Shown here: positions 1 through 8,615 of the stretch, in pieces | Layout: every line of letters begins with the position of its first letter | How positions within the stretch are numbered: the first letter of the stretch is position 1 | Source of the DNA: Pelagibacterium luteolum | Lineage (GTDB): Bacteria > Pseudomonadota > Alphaproteobacteria > Rhizobiales > Devosiaceae | Length of the DNA stretch: 64,000 nt | NCBI RefSeq assembly: GCF_900100665.1 | Contig: NZ_FNCS01000014.1 | Span: 1 to 64,000, forward strand | Direction of reading: 5' to 3' | The notes under the pieces: generated by a model | The model's input: the letters and a program-made list of their open reading frames with translations, nothing else | Told to the model about the DNA's origin: nothing | The model's database searches: none | Translations under genes and position numbers: made by a program

Positions 1-197
1 GCGACGACGCTTGCTTCGGCTTCTTCCTGATTGAGTTCGCCGCGATCGAACTGGGACAGCCAGAGCTGGATGAGATTGGCGGAAACGCTATAAGTGCGCT
101 GCGCATCGCGGCGCCCGATGACGCCATTGCGAATGTCCTGGCAAAACTGCAGCTTGAACTGCATCGAGTGACGGCGGTAGGGACCTCTTGGTGACAT
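1..197 (-). CDS. IS3-family transposase OrfA, partial (N-terminal 65 codons)
   Basis: The minus-strand reading frame opens with an ATG at 197 and runs off the window start. The peptide begins MSPRGPYRRHSMQFKLQFCQ and continues through a helix-turn-helix-like stretch (SVSANLIQLWLSQF). This is the DNA-binding OrfA pattern of IS3-family elements, where OrfA binds the terminal repeats and a frameshift product with OrfB catalyses transposition. Only the first 65 residues are visible, so completeness of the element cannot be judged. The gene points away from the AraC remnant that follows. The family call comes from recognising the N-terminus, not from a catalytic motif. Confidence 0.75.
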   Translation of the reverse strand, partial: MSPRGPYRRHSMQFKLQFCQDIRNGVIGRRDAQRTYSVSANLIQLWLSQFDRGELNQEEAEASVV

Positions 198-248
198 GGA
201 CCTTCTCCATTCAAGGCCCACAGAGCGTATCAGCTTTTCTTCCCCGCT

Positions 249-284
249 GGTCCAGTCCCAGGGGTTCACTCCAGTACCGGGTCA
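249..284. repeat. Candidate terminal inverted repeat of the IS element
   Basis: Reading outward from the transposase, the sequence ends in ...CCAGTACCGGGTCA at 284, i.e. TGACCCGGTACTGG when read inward. IS3-family ends typically begin with TG. Homology to an AraC domain begins immediately after this point. The mate end lies outside the window, so the boundary is inferred. Confidence 0.45.
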
Positions 285-618
285 GATCTCAACGGCAATC
301 AACATTCTCGATGAGGCACTGGGGAGACTGCCCTACAATCCCGATTATTTCCGGCGGGCGTTCAAGGAGCGGATCGGGTACACGCCGTCGAAATTTGTCG
401 AATTCAAGCGGCTCGAGCAGGCGATGAACATATTGGCCGCCGGGCATTCGGTGAAGGAAACTGCGGCGATGACGGGGTATCCGGACGTCTATTATTTCTC
501 GCGGCAGTTCAAGCGGTATATGGGGACGTCGCCCTCGGCCTATCGGCTGCTGAGCCGGGCAAAGGAGTCCGGGCAGTTTATCGATGGGGTGTTTCATCGG
601 CCGGTGGCGGGGGTGTGA
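285..618 (+). pseudogene. AraC-family regulator, N-terminus removed by IS insertion
   Basis: From 285 the frame encodes a near-complete AraC/XylS C-terminal domain with its two helix-turn-helix units. The first ends in YFRRAFKERIGYTPSKFVEF; the second contains SVKETAAMTGYPDVYYFSRQ and closes with GTSPSAYR. The effector-sensing N-terminal half (usually 150-200 residues) is missing. An ATG at 196 opens this frame, but its first roughly 29 codons lie inside the IS end and look unrelated to AraC. A 140-residue hybrid could be made, but it would lack a ligand domain. Stop at 616-618. Confidence 0.7.
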
Positions 619-651
619 CGTCACGACGTTGGTGGTCGAGGTGAGTCAGCG

Positions 652-807
652 CACCCCTCATCCGACCTGGCTCCGCCAGCCCACCTTCTCCCTCAAGGGG
701 AGAAGAAAAGCTTTTGGTCAATCCCTGAGATTTTCATGAGCGTTGGTCGCAGGATCCCTTCTCCCCTTGAGGGAGAAGGTGGCCGCGAAGCGGTCGGATG
801 AGGGGTG
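652..807. repeat. Large intergenic inverted repeat, RIME-like
   Basis: Left arm 652-715 and right arm 758-807 are near-perfect reverse complements, sharing CACCCCTCATCCGACC and CTTCTCCCTCAAGGGGAGAAG-type blocks. The element lies between the AraC remnant and the end of dctM, and would fold into a long hairpin downstream of both genes. Its style matches rhizobial intergenic mosaic elements. It may act as a bidirectional terminator or transcript stabiliser. Confidence 0.75.
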
Positions 808-887
808 TGCAGCAGTCGGGAGCCATCGGTACGGCAGATGGTGCAACACCGAACAATGCAGGGGACGGCAAGTCGCCGCCTTGGCGA

Positions 888-2168
888 CTACCGGAAAATC
901 GAGGGGAGCCAGAGGGCGGTTTGGGGGATGTAGGTCACGATCAGGAGGACGGCGATCGCGGCGAGGTAGAAGGGCCAGATGGTCTTGATGGCTTGCCATA
1001 TGGGGATGCCGCCGACGGCGCAGCCGACAAAGAGGACGGAGCCGACCGGGGGTGTGCAGAGCCCGATGCCAAGATTGAGGATCATGATGACGCCGAAATG
1101 GACCGGATCGATGCCATACGCAACGGCGACGGGGAGGAAGATCGGGGTCGTAATAATGATCAGCGGGCTCATGTCCATGAAGCTGCCCAGGAACAGCAAG
1201 AGGACGTTGATGAGCAGGAGGACGATGATCGGGTTGTCGGAAATGGTCTGCATGAAGGCGACCAATTGGGTGGGCACGCGCAGATAGGCCAACAGCCATC
1301 CGAATGTCGCGGCGCTGCCGATGACGAGGAGCACCATGGCGGTGGTGCGCACGGCGCCCAATGTTGCGGCGACGAAATCGGCCCAACTCATCGAGCGGTA
1401 GATGAGGATGGTGACGAGGAACGCGTAGATGATGGCGATGCAGGAGCTTTCGGTGGCCGTAAAGATGCCCGAGCGCACGCCGCCGAAGATAATCGCGATG
1501 AGAACGAGGCCGGGCACGGCGGCGACGAGAAGCTGGATGACTGTGTTGAGGCCGGCGAATTTTTCGGTGGGATAGCCGCGTTTGGTTGCGACGATATAGG
1601 CCGTGACCATGAGCGCGATGGTGAGCAGAAGGCCCGGAATGATGCCGGCGGTAAAGAGATCGGCGATCGAAATGCGTCCGCCGGCCGAGATCGAATAGAT
1701 GATCATGTTGTGGCTGGGCGGGATCATCAGCGCGATGATGGCGGAGGTGACGGTGATGTTGACGGCGTAGTCGACGCCATAGCCGCGCGCCTTCATCTGC
1801 GGGATCATCAGCCCACCAATGGCCGAGGCGTCTGCGATGGCGGAGCCGGAAATGCCGCCGAACATCGTTGAGGCCGCGATGTTGACCTGGCCCAATCCGC
1901 CACGCAGATGGCCAACCAGCGAGCCGGCAAACGCGACCAGCCGTGCGGCAATGCCGCCGCGAACCATGAGATCGCCCGCATAGATGAAGAACGGGATGGC
2001 CATCAGCGAATAGACGGCAACGCCCGAATTCAGCCGCTGGAAGACGACGACCGGAGGCAGGCCCATGTAAAGGACCGTGGCGAAGGATGCGACGCCGAGG
2101 CAAAAGGCGATGGGGGTGCCGATCAACAGTAGCAGGACGAAGGAGCCGAAAAGGACGAAGAGTTCCAT
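888..2168 (-). CDS. dctM: TRAP transporter large permease, DctM family
   Basis: This 426-residue, very hydrophobic protein is typical in length for DctM, the 12-helix transport subunit of tripartite ATP-independent periplasmic transporters, which couples solute uptake to a sodium gradient. It starts MELFVLFGSFVLLLLIGTPI and contains DctM features such as FGGISGSAIADASAIGGLMI and the C-terminal TPPVGSVLF. It is the last gene of a dctP-dctQ-dctM operon, with only 3 bp between the dctQ stop and its ATG. The substrate cannot be told from the permease; the adjacent GntR regulator suggests an organic or sugar acid. Confidence 0.95.
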   Translation of the reverse strand: MELFVLFGSFVLLLLIGTPIAFCLGVASFATVLYMGLPPVVVFQRLNSGVAVYSLMAIPFFIYAGDLMVRGGIAARLVAFAGSLVGHLRGGLGQVNIAASTMFGGISGSAIADASAIGGLMIPQMKARGYGVDYAVNITVTSAIIALMIPPSHNMIIYSISAGGRISIADLFTAGIIPGLLLTIALMVTAYIVATKRGYPTEKFAGLNTVIQLLVAAVPGLVLIAIIFGGVRSGIFTATESSCIAIIYAFLVTILIYRSMSWADFVAATLGAVRTTAMVLLVIGSAATFGWLLAYLRVPTQLVAFMQTISDNPIIVLLLINVLLLFLGSFMDMSPLIIITTPIFLPVAVAYGIDPVHFGVIMILNLGIGLCTPPVGSVLFVGCAVGGIPIWQAIKTIWPFYLAAIAVLLIVTYIPQTALWLPSIFR

Positions 2169-2171
2169 GGC

Positions 2172-2711
2172 TCAGTTCTCCACGGCTTCGGCGACGGCGC
2201 GATCGCCGTCCGGATCGAGCCCGGCAAATCGCTGCCAGAGCCGTTCGATGGAAAAGAGGCAAATGAGCGTGCCGCCCGTCATAATGGGGAAAAACGAGAG
2301 GCCGCCGGGAATGCCGAGGGTGGGGATGGCGGCTGGCCAGCCAAGTACGGCCAGTTGCAGGCCGTAAACGGTCATGCCGATGGCAAAGCAGAACACCACG
2401 ACATCGGAGATGGAGCGCAAGACGAGCTTTACGCGGTAAGGAACGAAATAGAGCACCACATCGAAGCCCAGATGATAGCGCTCGCGCACGCCGGCGGCAG
2501 CGCCCAGGAAGATGAACCATGCCATGAGCATGACGGCCAGCGCCTCGGTGTATCTCGGTGTGGAGCCGAGGACGTAGCGGCCATAAACCTGCCAGGCGAT
2601 GGCGATGGTCATCGCGACCAGGCCAACACCGGCGATCCACAAAGCGAGGGTCGAGAGGCGGGAGAGGATGGCACTATAGGCCGAGAGCGCTCTATGCATG
2701 GCGATGTCCAT
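2172..2711 (-). CDS. dctQ: TRAP transporter small permease, DctQ family
   Basis: The 179-residue protein has four predicted membrane helices (for example ALWIAGVGLVAMTIAIAWQV near residues 25-45), as expected for DctQ, the small subunit that joins the large permease to form the translocating complex. It lies between the binding protein and the large permease on the same strand. The gap of 80 bp to dctP contains a strong hairpin, whereas dctQ and dctM are almost contiguous. Confidence 0.92.
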   Translation of the reverse strand: MDIAMHRALSAYSAILSRLSTLALWIAGVGLVAMTIAIAWQVYGRYVLGSTPRYTEALAVMLMAWFIFLGAAAGVRERYHLGFDVVLYFVPYRVKLVLRSISDVVVFCFAIGMTVYGLQLAVLGWPAAIPTLGIPGGLSFFPIMTGGTLICLFSIERLWQRFAGLDPDGDRAVAEAVEN

Positions 2712-2732
2712 GGCGATCTATCTGGACGAGGG

Positions 2733-2763
2733 TGGGAGCGCAGCCTGTGCGGCTACGCTCCCA
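2733..2763 (-). promoter_or_regulatory. Intercistronic hairpin between dctP and dctQ
   Basis: TGGGAGCG (2733-2740) and CGCTCCCA (2756-2763) are perfect complements. The stem extends inward by five more pairs, one of them a wobble, to about 13 bp with a 5-nt loop. There is no U-tract after it on the minus strand. Such hairpins commonly protect the 3' end of the binding-protein message or attenuate readthrough, so that the receptor is made in excess of the permeases. That role is inferred. Confidence 0.6.
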
Positions 2764-2791
2764 TTTTGCTGGGAGGAGGTCCAGCGTATCG

Positions 2792-3769
2792 TTACTCGAC
2801 GGCTTGAATGCGGGCCACGAGGTCCTGGAGTTCGGGCGTATCGACATAGCGCTCATAGACGGGCGCCATGGCATCGATGAAAGGCTGCTTGTCGATCTCG
2901 ATGATTTCGGCGCCATTGGCGACGACGGTTTCGAGCGCTGCGGCTTCGGCGGCGTCCCAGAGTTCGCGCTGGTAGGCGACGGAATCGGTGGCGGCCTGTT
3001 GGATCAGCGCCTGATCTTCGGGCGAAAGGCGATCCCATGTGGATTTAGAGATCGCGAGGATTTCCGGGACGATCAGGTGCTCGTCGAGGGTGTAGTAGCC
3101 GGCGACTTCGACGTGAGCCGACGATTCATAGCTCGGGGGATTGTTTTCCGCGCCGTCGATAACCCCGGTCTGGATGGCGGAATAGACTTCACCATAGGGC
3201 ATGGGGACGGCGTCGGCACCAAGCGCCACGACCATATCCACAAAGAGGTCGGACTGCATGACGCGGAATTTCTGGCCGGCCATATCCTCGATTGAGCGCA
3301 CCGGAGTGTTGCCGGTGTAAAACGAGCGCGCGCCGGCGTCGTAGAAGGCGAGACCGATCAAGCCGTGCGGCTCGAAGGCGGCGAGGATGTCGGCGCCGAC
3401 ATCTCCATCGACGACTGAGCGCATATGGTCGGTCGAGCGGAAGATATAGGGCAGCGAAGGCACTTTGGTTTCGGGGATGATGTTATTGAACGGGCCGAAA
3501 GAGGCGCGGATGACGTCGATGACGCCGAGGCGGGTCTGCTCGATGGCGTCGGCTTCCTCGCCGAGCTGGGACGAGTGATAGACCTCAATGCCGATACGGC
3601 CATGGGAGCGCTCCATCAAAAGTTCGCCCATGTGCCGGACGGCTTCGACTGTCGGATACCCATCGGGGTGCGTATCGGAAGAGCGCAGGACGATTTCCTG
3701 CGCGCTGGCCGAGAGCGTCAATCCGGCGATGACGGCCACAGAGGCCGAAAGGCGAAAAATCATATTCAT
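2792..3769 (-). CDS. dctP: TRAP transporter substrate-binding protein, DctP family
   Basis: The start is set at the ATG of 3769, not at an earlier in-frame start, because a GGGAGGAC ribosome site sits just upstream and a clean signal peptide follows (residues 1 to about 23, cleaved near SASAQE). The mature part shows DctP features: the strand-loop [13 protein letters not shown], the RFRVMQ-like segment [15 protein letters not shown], and the conserved stretch [15 protein letters not shown]. The Arg of KFRVMQ is the residue that normally pairs with the ligand carboxylate. 325 residues is normal for the family. It is the first gene of the operon, divergent from the GntR gene. Confidence 0.94.
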   Translation of the reverse strand: MNMIFRLSASVAVIAGLTLSASAQEIVLRSSDTHPDGYPTVEAVRHMGELLMERSHGRIGIEVYHSSQLGEEADAIEQTRLGVIDVIRASFGPFNNIIPETKVPSLPYIFRSTDHMRSVVDGDVGADILAAFEPHGLIGLAFYDAGARSFYTGNTPVRSIEDMAGQKFRVMQSDLFVDMVVALGADAVPMPYGEVYSAIQTGVIDGAENNPPSYESSAHVEVAGYYTLDEHLIVPEILAISKSTWDRLSPEDQALIQQAATDSVAYQRELWDAAEAAALETVVANGAEIIEIDKQPFIDAMAPVYERYVDTPELQDLVARIQAVE

Positions 3770-3911
3770 GTTGTCCTCCCTTGGACGGCCGGTTCCTCTT
3801 CCGACCGAGACGCAGATCGTGCCGCCTCCCCTGATGCGAATGCAGGTGGCCGTGTGTGCCGAAACACTTGTGGAAAGGCTTGCAGGCCATGGCGAATTCG
3901 GCCTATTGATC

Positions 3912-3938
3912 CTTCCATGCCTCAATCTGGTATGGAAG
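3912..3938. promoter_or_regulatory. Candidate GntR operator between dctP and gntR
   Basis: CTTCCATGCC (3912-3921) and GGTATGGAAG (3929-3938) form a 10-bp inverted repeat with one mismatch and a 7-bp spacer. It lies about 40 bp before the GntR start and about 145 bp before dctP. FCD-subfamily GntR proteins typically bind short dyads in the divergent promoter they share with their target operon. Confidence 0.5.
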
Positions 3939-3976
3939 ATTGCGGCGCATGTCAACTGACTGATCGAAGTTTTTGT

Positions 3977-4663
3977 ATGACAACTTTATCTCCCACCCCT
4001 ACCTTTCTCGACGAAACCAATGCCGAGCGCATCGTTGCTGTGTTGCGCGAGGATATCGTGCGGCTGACGCTGAAGCCTGGCGATCCTGTTTCGGAGTCGG
4101 AAACGGCGCTGCGGTTCGGGGTGTCGCGCCAGCCGGTGCGCGAGGCGCTGATCCGGCTGTCGCAATTGGGGCTGGTGAACGTGCGGGCGCGCAAGGCGAC
4201 GCGGGTGGTGCCGATTTCCGAAAAAGCGGTGCTCGATGCACGGTTCGTGCGCGAGGCGCTGGAAGTGGAGATCATGCGGCGGGCTGCGCAGATGGCGACG
4301 CCGGGGTGGGATCGGGAGCTTCGCCTGCTGCTCGGATCACAAGAAGAGGCCGTGGCCGCGCAGGATCTGTCGGCGTTTCATGCGCTGGACGAAGCGTTCC
4401 ACCGCAAGATCGCCGAACTGGCGGGCGTGGGGTTCGTGTGGGATCTGATCGACGCGCAAAAGGCGCAGCTCGATCGGGTGCGGTTCATGACGCTGGATTC
4501 AAATCTGGCGCTGTCGCTTGAAGAGCACAAGGCGATCACTGCCGCGATCCTTGCGGGGGACGGCGCGAAAGCGGAGGGCGTGCTGCGCAAGCATCTGGGC
4601 AAGATCACGACGCATCTTGCGACCGGGCGGCAGCGGTTTCCGGATTATTTCGTTTCCCGGTGA
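3977..4663 (+). CDS. GntR-family transcriptional regulator, FCD subfamily
   Basis: The 228-residue protein has an N-terminal winged helix ([33 protein letters not shown], about residues 30-65) and an all-helical FCD ligand domain. The latter has the metal-binding pattern D/H...H...H visible in [14 protein letters not shown] and later EEHKAI. It begins at the ATG at 3977. It sits divergent from one TRAP operon and convergent with the other, with a bidirectional terminator at its 3' end. It most likely represses the divergent dctPQM operon until the transported acid, or a catabolite of it, is bound. Confidence 0.93.
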   Translation: MTTLSPTPTFLDETNAERIVAVLREDIVRLTLKPGDPVSESETALRFGVSRQPVREALIRLSQLGLVNVRARKATRVVPISEKAVLDARFVREALEVEIMRRAAQMATPGWDRELRLLLGSQEEAVAAQDLSAFHALDEAFHRKIAELAGVGFVWDLIDAQKAQLDRVRFMTLDSNLALSLEEHKAITAAILAGDGAKAEGVLRKHLGKITTHLATGRQRFPDYFVSR

Positions 4664-4670
4664 GACGTAA

Positions 4671-4696
4671 AAAAGGGCGCCCGGAGGCGCCCTTTT
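4671..4696. terminator. Bidirectional intrinsic terminator
   Basis: AAAAGGGCGCC and GGCGCCCTTTT form an 11-bp perfect stem with a 4-nt loop, flanked by A and T tracts on both sides. It lies between the convergent gntR and second dctP genes and can stop transcription from both. Confidence 0.9.
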
Positions 4697-4711
4697 TCGA
4701 AATGTCGTGGC

Positions 4712-5737
4712 TTACTGGCCGGAGACTGCGGCCATGTGTTCCTGAGCCGAGGCGTAAAGGGCCTGGCCGTCGATGCCGATGGCGTCCATGTCGGCGAACC
4801 ACTGGTCGATGGTGGCCTGCGCGGCTTCCTTCCAGCGGGCGGTTTCTTCTTCGTCGAGGGTGACGATGGAATTGCCGGCATCCACGGCGATCTGAAGACC
4901 GGCTTCATCGCCAGCATCCATAACAGCGCCGAAGGCGCGTGAGACTTCGATGCCGGAATTGGCGTCGATGACGGCGCGCAGGTCTTCGGGGAGGCCTTCA
5001 TAGGTGCCGCGGTTCATGACGAAACCGAAGGTCTGGCTGTAGAGACCCTGTTCGCCCGAAAAGCCCGTATGGTTGGTGACGAGTTCGGTGAGGCGCAGCG
5101 AGGGGGTAACTTCCCACGGCACTGTCGTCGCATCGATCACGCCACGCGAGAGGGCTTCGGCGGTTTCGGGGACCGGCATGCCGACGGGCTCTGCGCCGAG
5201 CTGGCCGAGCATGTTGGAGATGATACGCGAGCCGCCGCGTACCTTCATGCCCTGAAGATCTTCAAGGGTCGCGATCGGGTCCTTGGAGTGGAACAGGCCG
5301 GGGCCGTGCGTGTGGAGCGCGATGACGTGAACCGAGGCGAACTCGTCGGCGGAGTTTTCCATCACGTAATTGTAGAAGGCTTCCGAGGAGTCTTCGCCAT
5401 TGGTGATGAGGAAGGGCAGCTCGAACACTTCCGATTTCGGGAAGCGGCCGGGGGTGTAGCCGAGCACCGTCCAGATGACGTCGACGACGCCGTCCTGGGC
5501 CTGGGCAAAGAGGCTGTCGGGCGCGCCGCCAAGCTGCATGGCCGGATAAAGCTCGACGGCGATGCGGCCATCGGACTCGGCTTCGATGGCTTCGGCCCAT
5601 GGGGCGATCGCCTGGGACGGGATGGGGGCCTGCGCGGGCAGGAACTGGTGAACGCGAAGCGTTACGTCCTGGCCCATGGCCGTCGCTGTGAAGGCGACCG
5701 AGGCAAGTGCCCCAAGCAGGATGGATTTGAGTTTCAT
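4712..5737 (-). CDS. dctP: TRAP transporter substrate-binding protein, DctP family (second system)
   Basis: The ATG at 5737 is chosen over one 24 bp upstream: a GGGAGAG ribosome site precedes it and the encoded signal peptide (MKLKSILLGALASVAFTATA, cleaved after AMG) starts cleanly there. The 341-residue protein has the DctP fold signatures, including LQGMKVRGGSRIISNML and the segment around VIDATTVPWEV. It has diverged far from the first DctP (different ligand-facing residues around the conserved Arg), so the two operons likely take up different acids. It is the last gene of a dctQ-dctM-dctP operon, the reverse gene order of the first system. Confidence 0.93.
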   Translation of the reverse strand: MKLKSILLGALASVAFTATAMGQDVTLRVHQFLPAQAPIPSQAIAPWAEAIEAESDGRIAVELYPAMQLGGAPDSLFAQAQDGVVDVIWTVLGYTPGRFPKSEVFELPFLITNGEDSSEAFYNYVMENSADEFASVHVIALHTHGPGLFHSKDPIATLEDLQGMKVRGGSRIISNMLGQLGAEPVGMPVPETAEALSRGVIDATTVPWEVTPSLRLTELVTNHTGFSGEQGLYSQTFGFVMNRGTYEGLPEDLRAVIDANSGIEVSRAFGAVMDAGDEAGLQIAVDAGNSIVTLDEEETARWKEAAQATIDQWFADMDAIGIDGQALYASAQEHMAAVSGQ

Positions 5738-5783
5738 TTGGTCTCTCTCCCTTTGTTGCACGTTTTGTGCGTCTAGATGGTGG

Positions 5784-7106
5784 TTAGTAGAACAGCCAGA
5801 CCAGCGCCAATGTTATGGGCGGGAAGGCAACGAGGATGATGGTGCGGATGATGTCGCTGGCCACGAATGGCAGCACACCGCGATAGGTCTCGGACAGCCG
5901 GACCTTCTTGGCCATGGAGTTGATGATGAACAGATTCATCCCCACCGGTGGCGTGATCAGCCCCACCTCCACGACGATAAGAACGATGATCCCGAACCAG
6001 ACGGCGAAATCGTCGGGCGCAAGGCCGAAATCGAGCGCCAGCATCATCGGATAGACGATGGGCACGGTGAGCAGGATCATGGACAGAGAATCCATGACGC
6101 AGCCCAGCACGAGATAGAGCAACAGCACGACGGTCAGGACCAGCCAAGGATTGAGCCCCTGATCGCCCACCCAGGCGGCTGCGACCTGTGGCAATTGCGA
6201 GAGGGCAAGGAAGCTGTTGAGCGCGGCGGCACCGAGCACGATGAAAAAAATCATCGCGGTGGCCGATGCTGTCGAGAGAAAGACTTCCGACAGTCCACGG
6301 CGGCTGAGCGAGCGGGTGGCCAGTGCGATGATGCCTGTGCCGGCGGCGCCGATGGCGGCGGCCTCGGTGGGGGTGAAGATGCCCGTATAGATGCCGCCGA
6401 TCACGGCGATAAAGACGGCGATAACCGGCCAGATGCCGACCAGCTGGCTGAAGCGCTGGCCATAGGGCACGCGCTCTCGTTGGCCGCCCGAGCCGGGTGC
6501 CATGCGCACATAGATGGCGATGACGATGATATAGCCGATGGCGGCGAGGATGCCCGGCAGGAAAGCGGCCATGAACAGGCGCGCGATGTTCTGTTCGGTC
6601 TGGACGGCGAAGATGACCAGAATGACCGAGGGCGGAATGAGAATGCCCAGGGTGCCGCCGGCGGCGACGGTGCCTGTCGAAAGCGCGCCGGAATAGCCAT
6701 ACTTTTTAAGTTCGGGCAGTGCGACCTTGCCCATGGTGGCGGCGGTGGCGAGCGAGGAGCCGCAGATGGCGCCAAAGCCGGCAGAGGCGCCGATGGCGGC
6801 CATCGCCACGCCGCCCTTGCGATGGCCCAGCCACGAGGCGGCTGCATCAAAGAGCTTGCCACTCATGCCCGAAAGGGTCGCAAAAGCGCCCATGAGCAGG
6901 AACAGGGGGACGACGGAAAGCGAATAGGACGAAAACGTCGAATAGGTGAGGCTCTTGAACTGGGCGAGCATGGGATTAAAGCTGCCCGTGATCAGGAACG
7001 AGCCGAAGACGCCCGTGGCCAGCATGGCGATACCGATGGGCACGCGCAGGAAAATCAGGCCTAGCATGACGGGAAATGACAGAAGGCCGAGAAGGACGTT
7101 GCTCAT
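5784..7106 (-). CDS. dctM: TRAP transporter large permease, DctM family (second system)
   Basis: The protein has 440 residues, many membrane helices and DctM motifs, including FGAICGSSLATAATMGKVALPEL and the C-terminal ITPPVGMNLFIINSMAKK. These motifs read like the DctM branch often found with aromatic, lactate or other organic acid transporters, but substrate cannot be fixed from sequence. The start codon overlaps the dctQ stop by 4 bp (ATGA), indicating translational coupling. 46 bp separate it from the binding-protein gene that follows. Confidence 0.95.
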   Translation of the reverse strand: MSNVLLGLLSFPVMLGLIFLRVPIGIAMLATGVFGSFLITGSFNPMLAQFKSLTYSTFSSYSLSVVPLFLLMGAFATLSGMSGKLFDAAASWLGHRKGGVAMAAIGASAGFGAICGSSLATAATMGKVALPELKKYGYSGALSTGTVAAGGTLGILIPPSVILVIFAVQTEQNIARLFMAAFLPGILAAIGYIIVIAIYVRMAPGSGGQRERVPYGQRFSQLVGIWPVIAVFIAVIGGIYTGIFTPTEAAAIGAAGTGIIALATRSLSRRGLSEVFLSTASATAMIFFIVLGAAALNSFLALSQLPQVAAAWVGDQGLNPWLVLTVVLLLYLVLGCVMDSLSMILLTVPIVYPMMLALDFGLAPDDFAVWFGIIVLIVVEVGLITPPVGMNLFIINSMAKKVRLSETYRGVLPFVASDIIRTIILVAFPPITLALVWLFY

Positions 7107-7645
7107 ATCTCGGCTCCGGCGCGATCGGGTTCGGTGCGGCCCGTCACGGCATTGGTGACCGAGCGCCCGAGGACATAAATGGCGACGATGACGAACACCG
7201 AAGCGCCGACAAAGGCGGCAGCGTAGGCCCAGCCAAGCGGCACGCGCAGCAAGAGCGTGGTTTCGCGGAAGGCGAACTTGTCTAGCATGCCGTCATAGAG
7301 CCGCCAGGCGATAAAGGCGGCGGTGGCCAGCATCATGGCGTCGGTTATGACCAGCAGCCAGGCGTTGAACCGGGGACCGAAGCGATCTGTGATGAGGGTC
7401 ACGATGGCGTGGCCGCGCTCGAGGTGCGCCCAGGGCAGGAAGGTAAAGACGGTGAAGGCGATGCCCATCGAGGACAATTCATAATCGCCCAGAATGGGGC
7501 GAAGGCCGGCCCAGATGAAGGTGCGTCCGATGATCGAGAGGGTGATCATGATGATGACCGCGACCATGACGACGCCGCCCAGAAGGGCTAGTCCCTTGGC
7601 CAAGCCATATACACTTCGCCCCAATGGCGAATTGTCCTGAAACAC
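7103..7645 (-). CDS. dctQ: TRAP transporter small permease, DctQ family (second system)
   Basis: The 180-residue protein has four predicted helices (about residues 15-40, 55-75, 90-115 and 135-160) and the DctQ hallmark of an early Arg-rich loop after helix 1 (IIGRTF). It is the first gene of the second TRAP operon and faces the MarR gene across 342 bp that contain a MarR-type operator. The ATG is preceded by GGGAGGATG, a good ribosome site. Confidence 0.92.
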   Translation of the reverse strand: MFQDNSPLGRSVYGLAKGLALLGGVVMVAVIIMITLSIIGRTFIWAGLRPILGDYELSSMGIAFTVFTFLPWAHLERGHAIVTLITDRFGPRFNAWLLVITDAMMLATAAFIAWRLYDGMLDKFAFRETTLLLRVPLGWAYAAAFVGASVFVIVAIYVLGRSVTNAVTGRTEPDRAGAEI

Positions 7646-7853
7646 ATCATCCTCCCATCAAGATGCACGGCACCTTAGCGCATCTTATCCTCACAACCCC
7701 AGCCGCAACGGGTGGGATTGCCCTGCGTCGAACGTGGCCCGAAGGCGCGAAATCCAACAATAGACGATGCAGACAAAAAATTGGATAATCGAAACATCCC
7801 TCCCCGTCGCCTGCATACGCAGAAAACACCGCCGTATCCTCCATCGCGCGGCG

Positions 7854-7874
7854 TTTGTTATCAATCATAACAAA
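7854..7874. promoter_or_regulatory. Perfect dyad, probable MarR operator
   Basis: TTTGTTAT (7854-7861) and ATAACAAA (7867-7874) are a perfect inverted repeat with a 5-bp centre. It lies in the 342-bp region between the second dctQ and the marR gene, which holds no convincing gene. Size and symmetry fit a MarR-family dimer site. The half-site ATAACAAA recurs at 7967-7974, just ahead of marR. Confidence 0.7.
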
Positions 7875-7966
7875 TATCTGGACGCGGACTCAAGTGCCTA
7901 TTGCGCCACCGGCCGGTTGGCGCGGGAGGTGGCACGATCGGCGGGAAACGCTTATAGGTTTGGGGC

Positions 7967-7974
7967 ATAACAAA
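7967..7974 (+). promoter_or_regulatory. Second MarR half-site ahead of marR
   Basis: ATAACAAA is identical to the right arm of the upstream dyad and starts exactly 100 bp after it, 13 bp before the marR ATG. The other arm is not recognisable, so this would be a weaker, autoregulatory contact. Confidence 0.4.
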
Positions 7975-7987
7975 CGGAATTTCGGCC

Positions 7988-8443
7988 ATGACCGCCCCGC
8001 TTATTTCGCAGACCGAGCCCGAACTTCGCACCGAGGCGACGACCGACATTGTGGGCTATCGCCTGCGGCGGGCCCAGCTTTCGGTGTTCCAGCGCTTCAA
8101 CGCAGCGTTCGAGATGCTCAATCTGCGGCCGGCGGAATATTCGGTGCTTGTGCTGATTGCCGACAATCCGGGGCGCAAGCAGACCGAGATCGCGGAAATC
8201 CTGGGGATCAAACGTGCCAATTTCGTTGCCCTGGTCACCGGGCTGGAGACGCGCGGGCTGATTGAGCGGCAGGCGGCGCCGGGGGATCGGAGGGCCAATG
8301 CGCTTTATCTGACGGCGGATGGGGTCAAGTTTCTCGATGAGGCGCGGGCGATACAGGACCGGTTCGAGGCCGATTGCATCGCGCGGCTGGGGGGCGTCGA
8401 GCGACGTGACGCACTGCTGAGGCTACTCGATACGTTGTGCTAA
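7988..8443 (+). CDS. MarR-family transcriptional regulator
   Basis: The 151-residue protein has the MarR winged helix: RPAEYSVLVLIADNPGRKQTEIAEILGIKRANFVALVTGLETRG (about residues 47-90), then the wing with the conserved basic motif APGDRRANALYLT. N- and C-terminal helices would form the dimer interface. It is divergent from the dctQMP operon and is its likely repressor or ligand-responsive switch. MarR control of a TRAP transporter often accompanies uptake of aromatic or phenolic acids, but no catabolic genes are next to it here. Confidence 0.93.
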   Translation: MTAPLISQTEPELRTEATTDIVGYRLRRAQLSVFQRFNAAFEMLNLRPAEYSVLVLIADNPGRKQTEIAEILGIKRANFVALVTGLETRGLIERQAAPGDRRANALYLTADGVKFLDEARAIQDRFEADCIARLGGVERRDALLRLLDTLC

Positions 8444-8454
8444 GCCAAGTATCG

Positions 8455-8509
8455 CAAGGCCCCCTCACCCGCCGCTTTGCGTCGACCTCTCCCCCAAAGG
8501 GAGAGGTGA
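8455..8509. repeat. Short intergenic repeat with hairpin
   Basis: The unit begins CAAGGCCCCCTCACC, shared with the repeat at 10475, and contains the hairpin ACCTCTCCC...GGGAGAGGT (8485-8507). It follows the marR stop and probably belongs to the same dispersed intergenic repeat family as the elements at 652 and 10475. Confidence 0.6.
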
Positions 8510-8615
8510 CGAAGGGAAATCCCCGCCAGGCTCGATCGCCGCTTGAAGCGTGGCGGTGGGCGGGCACAATGGGCGAATCACAGCCGATCCCCTCATCAAC
8601 AGACCACCGAGACGC

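Noticed and set aside
718-2640. 640-codon open frame on the minus strand rich in His and Arg
   Set aside because: It is a shifted frame of the two TRAP permease genes; the protein is compositionally aberrant and the permease frames are clearly real.
5676-7064. 462-codon open frame on the plus strand
   Set aside because: Antisense to the second dctM gene; an artefact of high GC.
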